NCBI RefSeq assembly: GCF_947242115.1
Contig: NC_074718.1
Span: forward strand, 46,646,199-46,710,198
Length of the DNA: 64,000 nt
From: Biomphalaria glabrata
Taxonomy: Eukaryota; Mollusca; Gastropoda; Planorbidae
Direction of reading: 5' to 3'
In this document: positions 24,156 to 34,309 of the stretch, piece by piece
Layout of the letters: the number at the start of each line of letters is the position of its first letter
How positions within the stretch are numbered: position 1 is the stretch's first letter
Translations under genes and position numbers: made by a program
Notes under the pieces: model-generated
Told to the model about the DNA's origin: nothing
Databases searched by the model: none
The model's input: the letters and a program-made list of their open reading frames with translations, nothing else

Positions 24156-25439
24156 TGTAACGTTTCTCACTACCCAGATTCTCTGCAAACTGTACCACAC
24201 GACACAACCAATTCAAAGAACTTGACAACTCAGGGCTGAGTAACAGTTTAATATCAAATATAGACATTACGATTAGGATTTTATAACATTAGCCAATTGC
24301 GATTGAACTTGGTCCGTGAACGAATAAAAAATTACGGTTGGGGTTCGATGCTTAGTGGAGAATCTTATTAGGGGGTTGCAGCACTTAAAAGGTTGAGAAC
24401 CGCTGGCCTATCTCAAGAGTTGCCCTGGCTGTAAACGTCATTGTCTAGGGGGTTGGGTAACTGGAAAGCGACTCTAAGCCTTAGTTAGCTTCTTGACGAC
24501 AGAAACATCTTAACTTGTAAAAGTGTAACATGAACATACAGGGCTAAATTTAACTATGTGGAGGCCCCCGGGGTAGAAATTTTGTAGAGCCCCGTACACT
24601 TTTTCAAAATCATAAATTAAAAAATCCACTTATTAATAATAAAACTATATGCCATGTTTTGGAAGAAAGAAACAAAGTAGGCCTACTTGTAAATTTATTC
24701 TACTTTATACTTTATAGACTCTTTAAACAAAATTTTTATTGTATTTTTTTAATTAAACAATAAAGGTACATTTAATTTCTCTTTGAGTTTGTGGAGGGTA
24801 AGGTCCTGGTTTGACGCACTGCCGTAGAGATTCGAAACTGCATTTCTAAGTTGTAAGCATGATACAAGCATACACTTCTTTCTTGTCAATCGTAAAATTT
24901 AAAGTTTTATCGGACACAATGTTCTAAACAAAAACCAACAAACATAAAAGTGGCTGAAACGTCAAAATTTTGAGACTTAAAATCTTGTGGAGGCCCCTTT
25001 CTTGTGGATTCAATGGGGCAGTAGCTCCACCATGTCCTGTCCTAAATCCGGCCCTATGAACATAGGCTACTCTTTAAATAGACACATCTCAGAACTTTAT
25101 AGTTAATGAAACACTTTATTAACTATTCTACGTATTTACGTATTAAGTAGTACGTCCCGTACGCAGATAAACGCAAAAGAAAATACAACGCTCACCAACA
25201 AGGACTATCTACGATAAGACTTTCCTACTAATAAGCTCTCGACTTACTCAAACCCAAACTATAGTCTAAACTAACCCTCTGAAAGTATATGCACTCTCTC
25301 TCATTTGTGCCCCAGTCACCAACTCGCTCTCTCATCTGTCCTTACACACTTTCACCTGGACCTGTTGACCAGGATCTTACAATCTCGTGCAACTATGAAT
25401 TTAGCCCTACCATTATAATAACTAACACGGTTTGTTACA
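24156..25439. mobile_element. TGTAAC...GTTACA-ended element, possible solo LTR, host of a hAT insertion
   Basis: Begins TGTAACGTTTCTCACTACCC and ends ACACGGTTTGTTACA. After removing the 518-bp hAT insertion and one duplication copy, about 758 bp remain. TG...CA ends would fit a solo LTR, but no 5-bp target duplication is evident (TATAT left, CTGGT right). The pairing of these two ends is tentative. Confidence 0.35.
24531..25064. mobile_element. non-autonomous hAT-type element with 8-bp TSD
   Basis: TGAACATA occurs at 24531-24538 and 25057-25064, a perfect 8-bp duplication. Between them 24539-25056 starts CAGGGCTAAATTTA and ends TAAATCCGGCCCTA. These are imperfect inverted ends of the CAGGGCCGGATTTAG type, widespread in hAT elements. 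The inside has no transposase and includes mirrored GTGGAGGCCCC motifs near both ends. At 518 bp it is MITE-like. Confidence 0.85.
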
Positions 25440-25546
25440 CTGGTCTGTAAAAGATTAGTTACTTTATGTAAGACTGGGTGTGTATGATGTGTCTGTCAGA
25501 TGGACTAGTAAGCAATCAATGAAATAATTACACGTAAGTAACATAT

Positions 25547-25690
25547 CCGGTGGAGCTATGGTTGAGTAGTTAAGTGCTTGACTTCAAAACCTGGGGTCCT
25601 GGGTTCGAGTCTTGGTGAAGACTGGGATTTTTTAATTTCGGGATTTTTAAGCGGTCGGTCGTTGTGCTCTATAGCTGTTGGCGAACTATA
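25547..25690 (+). mobile_element. SINE-B copy, 3'-truncated
   Basis: Head GGTTGAGTAGTTAAGTGCTTG, box B GGTTCGAGTCTTGGTGAAGA, then CTGGGATTTTTTAATTTCGG. The copy ends early, within the GGTCGTTGTGCT region. Confidence 0.8.
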
Positions 25691-26054
25691 ATAATTTTCT
25701 CTGAGTGCTGTGCAAACTGCGTTGGTAGCCTAATAATTTAAAGTCGTAGAATAAGCCAATCATAACTGTAATTAATCAACTTTTTACTTGACAGCCAATT
25801 AAATTAGTCCACCGATATCTCATCAGTCGAATCTACACCTGTTTATTATTTAAATTTGTTTTGAGGTCAATTAACAAACCTATTAAAGCACATCTTGTTT
25901 ATTCTTTATTATGATATTGTGTTCAGATATGAGGTGATGAAGACAATACAATATTTTATTTTACAAAAACATTTTCTTTTAGTTTACAATCTACTTCACA
26001 TTATCTTCCTTACTAACTCTAATATTTTCACATGCATTTAAAGCTTAAATATAT
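25691..26054. other. unassigned interval
   Basis: No gene or element was recognised. Confidence 0.45.
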
Positions 26055-26112
26055 ATATAGATTACAGACATAACTTCAAAAGAGAAGATAAATACGTCCT
26101 ACGCATTTCATG
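26055..26112 (-). mobile_element. CR1/Jockey-like LINE 3'-end fragment
   Basis: ATTACAGACATAACTTCAAA followed by GAGAAGATAAATACGTCCTACGC (split here for length) matches the 3' end of the LINE at 46925-48088 with a few substitutions. Confidence 0.65.
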
Positions 26113-26585
26113 TTTAAATCTAGTCAGTGGCGTCACTATAGGGAGAGGCGTGGGGTGCAAAGCCGCACCGGGTGGCACCCATCAGGGGGTGACAGCCAAG
26201 TCGAGAAAATGCACTTTCCCAAAAAAACAACTTTTAAAAATACAAATTTCTACCTCGAATGTTTCTCACATTTTAGAATCAGCATTTACTAAACTTTCTG
26301 AATTCAGTTTGATTTGACTAGTAATTTTCCTATTATGAGAAAAATATTACGTTGTACACGCCACGGGAAAGAGATTATGAAGCTTAGAAATGTAGAAAAA
26401 CGTTTGGCACCCGGGGATCCCCCCAGACAACTCTGAGTGAGATTAAGGCGCTCCTCCTTAACAAATTATCTGATCAGTTGAGTGGCGAAAGTAACATTTT
26501 ATTAATGCAAAATGTTGAGAAACACATTGACATAAGCGCTCGCGCGCTATTCGACACATAGGGCTGCAAGCTTTCTCCACAGCTA

Positions 26586-27090
26586 CTTTCTGTAACGGAC
26601 TTAAGTTAGTTCTTTGAGAGCTAATTTATGCCCAAACTGTAGTTCTCTACAAGCGTACAAGTATTATAAAGTACACTCAACGAAGGAGTAGAAAATTAGT
26701 ATTTATTTACTGCAAACAATATAATATATAATATAATATATTACATAAGGGTATCATGACATCATAACATTACCCCAAATATTCAGTACGCACACATAGC
26801 AAGAATAATAATATAATATCTCCTTACTCTAGGCATAATAACCGAAAAACAATCACCAACACCCTACTCAGACAAGGTCAGCTTTCTGACTAGACGGACC
26901 ACAGGAAACCTTATTGTCCCCTCCCCCCCCCCTTGAAAAACCCCGTGCTAAAAACAATCTACAACTCAACTAATAAAATAAACAAACACACACACACAAT
27001 TTCACTTTTTACACACCCCTCTCTTGACAATATACAATTGGGGCATTTAAATAGCCCCTCAAAGAACTAACCTAAGTCCGTTACACTTTC
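26586..27090. mobile_element. TGTAACGG-ended element with ~55-bp inverted ends, nested in the hAT
   Basis: TGTAACGGACTTAAGTTAGT at 26591 is mirrored by ACTAACCTAAGTCCGTTACA ending at 27085. Similarity extends inward to about 55 bp (AGCTAATTTATGCCCAAACTG versus the mirrored GGGCTATTTAAATGCCCCAATTG, with substitutions). CTTTC flanks both sides (26586-26590 and 27086-27090), a 5-bp duplication. Length is 495 bp, centre AT-rich. It is a MITE or an LTR-like element with unusual inverted ends. Confidence 0.7.
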
Positions 27091-27202
27091 CTCTTGAATC
27101 GGTGTGACACCATGATTAAACGTTGACGGCATGTTTTTGCGCTCCTCTTTTCGGCTTTCGTGTTAAGGATGACTTAAGTAAACATGTTTCGTCTTGTCTA
27201 AT

Positions 27203-27795
27203 TGTCACAGTCTTAGTTGACATTGCATGATCTAAAGTTCACGTCATGTTAAGAGTTTAAAAGACACGTGGAATTCCTGATGTAGAAAACAGGAAGTAGA
27301 ATGAATAAAGTTGACTTTGAGTTCAGTCAAGTCAAGTCAAATCAGTAAGGTTTTGCTCCCGGTCCAGGAAGGTTGGACGTTGCTTCCTGGACTGGTGTAT
27401 ATATAGGCCTATATGTATATAGGATGAAAGTCGATGGACTAATGATTGTTGATTAATAATATTTGAGAGTTGATTTCATTATGTGCTTATTGAATATTAA
27501 GGTATTATTCGTATTTCAATGGATATCTATAGTTGAAGCTCCAGTGTCACTAGTAGTAATTGTTCTTATTGTTACCCGCTGAGATGCGGACGTGATTGAT
27601 ACATTTGATACCGCTGCTATGCGGATAGGATTGTTTATTATTTCTTGACTTGTAGCACTAACAAGGAGTGCAGTGCATTATTATTGTAGTAAAATAAACT
27701 TCATGTTTGTCTGCTGAAACGAGCTTCAGTTAGTTTATAATATTCGTCTTGTCACGTGTCTAGAGTACTTCAGGAAGCAAGAACTCAGCATTACA
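27203..27795 (+). mobile_element. solo LTR related to the LTR at 12535
   Basis: Begins TGTCACAGTCTTAGTTGACA, ends AGCAAGAACTCAGCATTACA; 593 bp. It shares both ends with the 12535-13105 LTR but differs in the middle. No internal retroelement sequence is attached, so it is a solo LTR fossil within the hAT element. No clear target duplication was seen (CTAAT left, CATTG right). Confidence 0.8.
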
Positions 27796-28282
27796 CATTG
27801 ACACTAATGATAAATATTTCTCTATTGGTAGCATTATCTCGGTATGTTATTCAAATGATCCTTCTCAGCCGTCACTGCTCAGTCTTTTTTCAAGGTGGCG
27901 TTGGGACAATGATTGTTTTGAGTAGGTGGATTTCATCTCCAAGCTAATTGATTTGTTTGTTCAAATTGGCCGTGCTTTTTGAAAGATGGCTCCTGCTTTC
28001 CAATCCGTGATAACACTGCCTAAATTCGGGTGTAACAAATCAATAATTTAGCTTAGTTTTATTGTTCAATTTTAAGAAACAAAAAAAACCCACAATAGTT
28101 GTTTGTTTTTAGGGAGAGATTTCGTTTTCCTTGGGTGGGGGCCCCCTGAGCCTACCGCACTGGGTGACACCGACCCTAGTGACGCCACTGAATCTAGCCA
28201 TGCATGTTAATCAATAATATAAACTTTAGCCTACTAAGTAGTTGGTTATCCTGGCTGATACCACACTCTAATTTTTAGTACC

Positions 28283-28395
28283 CATTAGAGTTTGGTGGAC
28301 TTAGAGGTATCATAAATATTCTGAATCTCAAAGCCCTTGTCTTTACCAGGTTCAGAAGTCATGGGTTGTAACCTTCAGCCATTAAATCACCTAAT
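28283..28395 (-). mobile_element. SINE-B fragment
   Basis: GTACCCATTAGAGTTTGGTG, GACTTAGAGGTATC and CTTTACCAGGTTCAG match the reverse strand of SINE-B. Both ends are missing or decayed. Confidence 0.6.
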
Positions 28396-28881
28396 TAAAG
28401 ATGTAGTGAAAGAAGTGTATACTAAAAAAAAATGTATATGGGTTAAATACATTTTGTCGCATCATAACCTCAAAATGAATTTTTAAAATTTTTATTTTTT
28501 TTCGACCACATTTTTCACCTGCGGTCACATCATTATTTTTCTTTTTTTATGAAAATTAAACATTTTGAAAATTTTTGCAGCCTATTACCTATGATATAAT
28601 ATCAATAAACTACATGTGAAAAATTATTAGTCTAAATTATACAGAACTAAAGATTTTGAGATTCTTGTGGACAACATGCACCTAAAAATACATTTTGAGA
28701 AAAACGCATTTAAAGTTTTTAAAATGATATAAAATATTTATTGCAACCATAAAAATGAAAAAAAAAAGGGGAATATTTACATAATATAACATAATAGATA
28801 ATAAAAAAACTATTCATTAAAATGGCCTGATTGATAGGTTGGACCTTCGAGAACCTCTGCCCGGTGCTCATGCTCAATTCT
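28396..28881. other. AT-rich flank of the transposase remnant
   Basis: No coding signal. It may contain the non-coding end of the Mutator-type element, but no inverted terminal repeat pair was found. Confidence 0.4.
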
Positions 28882-30492
28882 TCATTTTTTCAATTTTTTT
28901 CTCCTGGACACTTGACACATGTGATTGATCTTCTTTTCCTGGACACATGTGATTGATCTTCTTTTTCTAACAACAAGCTGTAGTTTGACATTTTGCTTTT
29001 TCTCACTAGAAGAAATGTTCTTTAGTGTCCAGGGAACGCCTAATATGTCAAAAACTGATGCCAACAGGCTAAAACAGCAAGGTATGTCGCCGTCCTTAGT
29101 TTTTAATGTTGCGAATTCTGTTTTGGGGCATCTTTGCCAAATGAGGGAATGAAAAGATTCATTGGCGTTTTGTGTTCCCATTCTTGAACATGTTTTTAAC
29201 AGATCTGTGTCTGTTATAGGAAATAACAGTTTTCCTATTTCTGATGTGATGGTCTGATTATGTTTTTTGTATGGCTGTTTTAGTGCCTCTGATCTCTTAA
29301 AGTGTGACACCAAGATGTAGTGCCATCAGGACACAACCTGTGGTTATGATCTAGGTCTGAGCTCATCATATGAAAAAATGAGCCCATAACAGCCAGCTTC
29401 ATTTTTTTGAATGTCAGGAGCATTTTGGCGCAGAACTTTGGAATAGTTATTTGTAATTTTTTCAATTTTAGGCTTTGTAAGCCTATAATTTAGTTCTTTT
29501 TTGTTAGACATTTTTAAATTGTTCAAAGCATTAAACATTCTTTTTGAGATGTGGTTAATGCAGTCCTCTTTTAAGATTTCTACATCATATCCTGAGCTGG
29601 TAATGGCAGATGAATGTGATTTACTATCACCATCACACAGCATCATGCCATAAACAAGTTTTCTGATGCCACAGAGTGAGAACAAATTTTGGATGCTGCT
29701 GCGGCCTCCATTGCATTTGCTGAGCCACTGAAGTTTTTTTGACACATATGCTTAGAGGCATCAAAATTTAGTTCTGCAGAGTTTGAATCACAAACACAGC
29801 AATAATTTGATAGGACTTCGGTGTCGATGACGAGTCCAGTATCAAAATCAATAACTGCCAATTCCTGAATGAGATGAGTGGCCCCTTTTATGCCAAGTCC
29901 CATCAAAAGAAACTGTAATAACAGGACAGCCTGTTGAACTTATTCTATCATCTGTAGTCAGAGGTTGTGAAATGTTTCTTCCATGCACAACAGCAGATGC
30001 CCTAATCATACATTCTTCACCAGCTTCAATTATAGCAGTGTTGACTATGTTAGCTAGATTGTTATAAGTATTTCTGTGCATGCAGGGCATACTCATAAGT
30101 CCACAAAACCTATCAAATTTAGAATGCGAGATTCCAGATTCTTTTAATGCAGCGACAGCGCGGACATTAATATCCAGATGAACATTATTACTTTTTTTTG
30201 AGGTCCAGTCAGGCCACAAATATGTTTCACAATTTAGGCATTTGATTTTAATCAAATGAGCCATGCCTTTTGATTGTGTGATGCACATGGTTAATTTTTT
30301 GTCGAAGCAATGTGGACAGCACAACAAGGAGACCATTGTGGTCAATTCCATTGAATTCATCATGACGTATATGAAATCTTCAGGCAGCCTCTTATTGGTG
30401 TTATCAGCGTTAGTAATTGCAGTTAGAATTATTTTTCGTTCAGCTGCACTTGCAGGCTGCGTTGTTGCTGCTTCAGATCCAGCTGTATCCAA
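28882..30492 (-). pseudogene. Mutator-type transposase pseudogene (DNA transposon)
   Basis: Encodes a transposase-like protein of the Mutator-like family common in invertebrate genomes. From the N-terminus: paired cysteines (LLCCPHCFDKKL; CLNCETYLWPDW); then the nuclease core start VSFDGTWHKRGHSSHSGIG; then DTGLVIDTEVLSNYC-CVC; CDGDSKSHSSAI; EDCINHISKRM; LCPDGTTSWC; and NANESFHSLIWQRCPK. These motifs lie in successive different minus-strand frames (30492-29848, 29906-29643, 29745-29344, 29465-29280, 29313-28882). That means at least four frameshifts, near 29870, 29650, 29370 and 29300. The core order is preserved, so it was a full-length copy that decayed. Terminal repeats were not identified. 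A domesticated host gene is unlikely given the breaks. Confidence 0.8.
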
Positions 30493-30767
30493 AACAGAGC
30501 TGCAAACAAATAAAAAAAAATTAGAGGTTCTTTAAAAAAAAATTCAATAGTATGAAAGTACACGTCACATCTATTTATGTACAACATAAAGATTATTTTA
30601 AATTTTATAATGCATTTTAGGAATCATATATTGTATTCATCAAAAGTAAAAAATGTAAAGTGACATGTTACATGTAGATCTATATATCATGGTTCATACA
30701 ACTTTTGTGAAAATGAATTCCAGACATTTATGTTTTCCAGACTTACTAACAGTAAAAAGGATGGCTA

Positions 30768-30912
30768 CCTGAGCATGCCATATGTGCTCTGGACTGCTGT
30801 ATTCGTGATCTTGGGTTCAAACCCTGCCAATAACTAACCCCTGTCGTACTGTGGGAGGTTTGGACTAGGGTGTAATAATAATTTTCAATTATTAAGGAAC
30901 ATACGGTACAAG
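30768..30912 (+). mobile_element. SINE-A copy
   Basis: Head GGATGGCTACCTGAGCATGC, box B GGGTTCAAACCCTGCC, then TGTGGGAGGTTTGGACTAGG and AAGGAACATACGGTAC. Nearly full length, diverged. Confidence 0.75.
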
Positions 30913-33230
30913 GGGGAAAAAAAGTCACTAATCTTGTAGCACTTAGACTTGGGAAATTTAATAGGCCCTATATAGTTCAATAGGCCTAACTTAGTTGTAA
31001 AATCTTATTCTTAATCTCATAACTAGTCCAACAGTTTTATAATTTTTATATAGATATTTAGTGGCGTAAACATTAGACACTAGTTAAAAAGTAAAGACTT
31101 ATTTAGACTAGCCTAGCTTAGAGGGCCTACCTCTAGTAGGCCTATAATTCTATTGGAGGAGATAATTTTAAATAAAGATCTAGAGATAGATTAACTGTAT
31201 TGAACTTAAAATTTAATTTGTAGTAGTGGCTTACTTATGTCTAATTCACAATAGGCCTATGCCTATGTGAATACTGACTTGTTTTTTTTAACGGGGTAAA
31301 AATTGATAATATTGATCTAAATCTATATCATAACCATACTAGATTATAATTATAGATCTATATGCTAAGTATGCTAGATCTAAATCTAGACTTAGATCAA
31401 GACTAAATCTAGTAGTAGATCTAGTATTCTAAGTCTTTTTAGTTTTTGAGTTTAGACTCAAGATCTATATTCTACATTGAATAGATTTGGGGAAAAAAAA
31501 AAGGGGGGGGGGGGTAATCGTGCATAGATCGAGACTAAATCTAGTTGCAGACCTAGTAATCTAAGTCATTCTTGTGCTCTAGTCTTTTATCTTTTAGTTT
31601 AGACTAAGATCTAGATCTATATTCTATGTTGACTAGATATAATATAACTTGTTTTCTTTATTTAAATGGGGAGGGGGGGGGGGAGGGGAAATCGCGCATA
31701 GATCGAGACTAAATTAGGTACTAAATCTAGTAGTAGACCTAGATCTAGTAATCTAATTTGCGCATAGATGAAGACTAAATCTAATTCTAGACCTAGTAAT
31801 GGAAGTCATTCTAAAGGCCTAGTCTTTTAGTTTAGACTCAAGTGCGCATAGACAGCTGCCAAATAATTAACCTAAAAAACTAGGGGCCTTCGATGGGAAG
31901 TTTTACCGATCTTATAGGCATATTCTATGTTGACTAGATATATTATAATATAATTTGTTTTCTTTATTTAATTGGGGGGGGGGGGGGTAATCACACATAG
32001 ATCGAGGCTAACATTAGGCTAGTAGAAAACCTTGATCTATTAAGAAGTGGCGCATAGATCAAGACTAAATCTAGTAATCTAGTCTAGTAGAATTTAGTAG
32101 ATCTAGTAGACCTAGAACAGATATAGATCTAGTAATAAAAGTCGCGCATAGTCATAGATCGAGACTAAATCTAGTAGTAGACCTAGATCTAGTAAACTAT
32201 CTAAGTCGCGAATAGATCGAGACTTTTAAATCTAGTAGTTGACCTAGATCTAGTAAGTCATTCTTGTTGCCAAATATTTTTGGTTTAGACTCAAGATCTA
32301 GATCTAGACTCTCTATATATATTCTATATTGACGTCATTGACGAGATATATTTGTTTTCTTTATTTAAAAAAAAGGGGGGGCGGAGTTTCGCCCATGCAT
32401 AAATAAATCTAGGCCAGAAACTTCCCAACCTTTGGTAGGCTAACTGAAATTTGATCGACCATCTAGATAATATAGAATAACATCTGATCTTCTAATCATC
32501 ATCTTTTTTGAAGTAACGTCTGTATTATATAAGATAAGATAACAGCAGTCATAATAAACTAGTTACTAGTCTAGGACTAGATCTATTACTAAATCTGATT
32601 TAAGTCTACAGTACACCGTCTAGAAATTGGCTGGCATTTCACCGACATGCCGTGGATTGCGCGTGCTTTCACAATAGATAGATCTAGTAGGCCTATTAAT
32701 GGAAGCCTCTATGCCCAACTAGATCTAGCAGCCTAGCGTTTTACCGGTTACGGCGCCTGAGGGCTGAATGACATCGGATTATTTTTTTTTCAAATTCCAG
32801 ACATTTAACAAAATTGCATCGAAAAGTAGCAATTTTCCAGACTTTTTTAAGACTGAAATCTGAATTTTGAAATTCCAGACTTTTTCCAGACCGCGTACGA
32901 ACCTTGATATATGTATTAGATCTTAAAAAAAAAAAGACCAAGTTGAAGTCCTACAACTACATGATAATCTAGATTTAGAATCTAGATTCTAGATCTAGAT
33001 GTGACTGATGTCTAGATCTAGATCTAGTCAATCTAGAATATCTAGTATCTAGTCATTCTAGTTCTAATGTGATCTATGTCCCTAATCTATACTAGATCTA
33101 AAAAGGATAGATCTCTGTTTGCAATCACTTTCATGATATTTATTTAATGTCTAGATCTATATATATATAGATCTAGATGTGATTCATTGATATGATAAAC
33201 ACGTTGCGTTTGTCGAATTCAAAGATTGAT
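30913..33230. repeat. AGATCT/CTAG-rich region
   Basis: Dense in the palindromic words CTAGATCTAG and TAGATCTAGATC, with TAGGCCTA patches in the left part, and otherwise AT-rich. Within it, a segment with a poly-G run followed by CGCATAGATCGAGACTAAAT recurs at about 31500, 31670, 31980 and (diverged) 32370. Each is preceded by ATTCTA(T/C)(G/A)TTGA and TTGTTTTCTTTATTTA-like text in most copies. No gene was recognised. Confidence 0.75.
32497..32542 (+). mobile_element. CR1/Jockey-like LINE 3'-end fragment
   Basis: CATCTTTTTTGAAGTAACGT and CTGTATTATATAAGA match the last ~45 bp of the LINE at 46925-48088. The rest is absent. Confidence 0.65.
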
Positions 33231-33402
33231 GAAGCAAAGTGATTTTACGCTGGTCTAGTAAATAAAAAACTCTAGATTTAGACTTAGCTTTGTAATTATG
33301 CATTTGTCTTTGAAGCATGTCTTCCTCTGGGCTTACAGTAACGTTTTTTCTTTCCAAACATATAACCTTTTGTTGGCATTTCTGAGTTTGAATAATGAAT
33401 CG

Positions 33403-33508
33403 AGGCAGAATTTAAGTCATTGGTTAATATGCATGACTAAATGCATGACGCGTAGGACGTAATCATCTTCTTTTTTGAAGTAACGTCTGTATTATATAAG
33501 AAGAAGAG
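33403..33508 (+). mobile_element. CR1/Jockey-like LINE 3'-end fragment
   Basis: GCAGAATTTAAGTCATTGGT, TAATATGCATGAC, GCGTAGGACGTAATCATC and GAAGTAACGTCTGTATTATA match the 3' end of the LINE at 46925-48088 nearly perfectly, apart from a short local duplication. It ends in an AAG-rich tail. Confidence 0.8.
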
Positions 33509-34309
33509 GCTTTCAAATGTTTACAGAAGGAGGACCGGTTCACGTCATGTGCGCATGCGTGTAAATTTTGTTGTCATAGTTACCAATGTAGCTTTGATAG
33601 TGCGCATGCGTAAATATGGCTTAGTGAGTGTGTATATGAGGATATAGGAAAAAAAAAGAGGTAGTGACGTATTTTGAAAGTTTATATTTATAGAATGAGA
33701 AACCATGCACATAATCGGAACTAGAAAAGTAGACCTTTGTATCGATACCATCTGTTAGGGATAAGAGCGTACATTAGCTTATCAACTTTAGCTTACAAAA
33801 TGTTGATTTTTAACCAAAACATCAAAATTTTGCTTATACATCTACTTTTAAAATACAAAATTGATGTATAAAGCGCAGTTTTTTTAGTATTCTGATAGGG
33901 AATTCGTTTTCTAGACATTTTAAACTATTAAAATCAATTAATTTTAAAATATCGATATTTTTGACCTAGATCGATGTTTTCTCACTGTGCATCCCCCTTA
34001 AATACGCAGAAGTCCGATTTTAAAGATCCATCCCCCCAAAAAAAGCACAAGCCGATTTCAAATAGCCACTACAAATAACAAACAGGTCGATTCAAAACAG
34101 AAACTACGAATAATGTTCATATATGAAAAATGCACAAGTCTATTCAATCAGCCACCCCCAAAAGAGTAGAAGTTGATTCTAAATAACCACAAAAAAAACA
34201 AAAACAAAAAAAAAAACAACATAGGTCCGATTCAAAACAGTCATTACAAAAATGTCGATTCCGAAAAAGCAATCACAAAAAAAAAATGGATTACAAACAA
34301 CAATTAATT
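33509..34309. other. unassigned interval with short degenerate repeats
   Basis: From about 34000 a phrase like GTCCGATTCAAAACAGCCAC plus ACAAA recurs irregularly next to poly-A/poly-C patches. No gene was seen. Confidence 0.45.

Larger units (their letters stand above)
26117..28198. mobile_element. hAT-type element carrying two nested insertions
   Basis: The ends are perfect 14-bp inverted repeats: CAGTGGCGTCACTA at 26125 and TAGTGACGCCACTG ending at 28190. The flanks AATCTAGT (26117-26124) and AATCTAGC (28191-28198) match in 7 of 8 bases, an 8-bp target duplication. No transposase was recognised. Inside lie a palindromic-ended element (26591-27085) and a solo LTR (27203-27795), so its original length was about 970 bp. 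Confidence 0.85.

Noticed and set aside
30263-30535. Plus-strand 90-codon frame
   Set aside because: Shadow of the N-terminal frame of the Mutator-type transposase.
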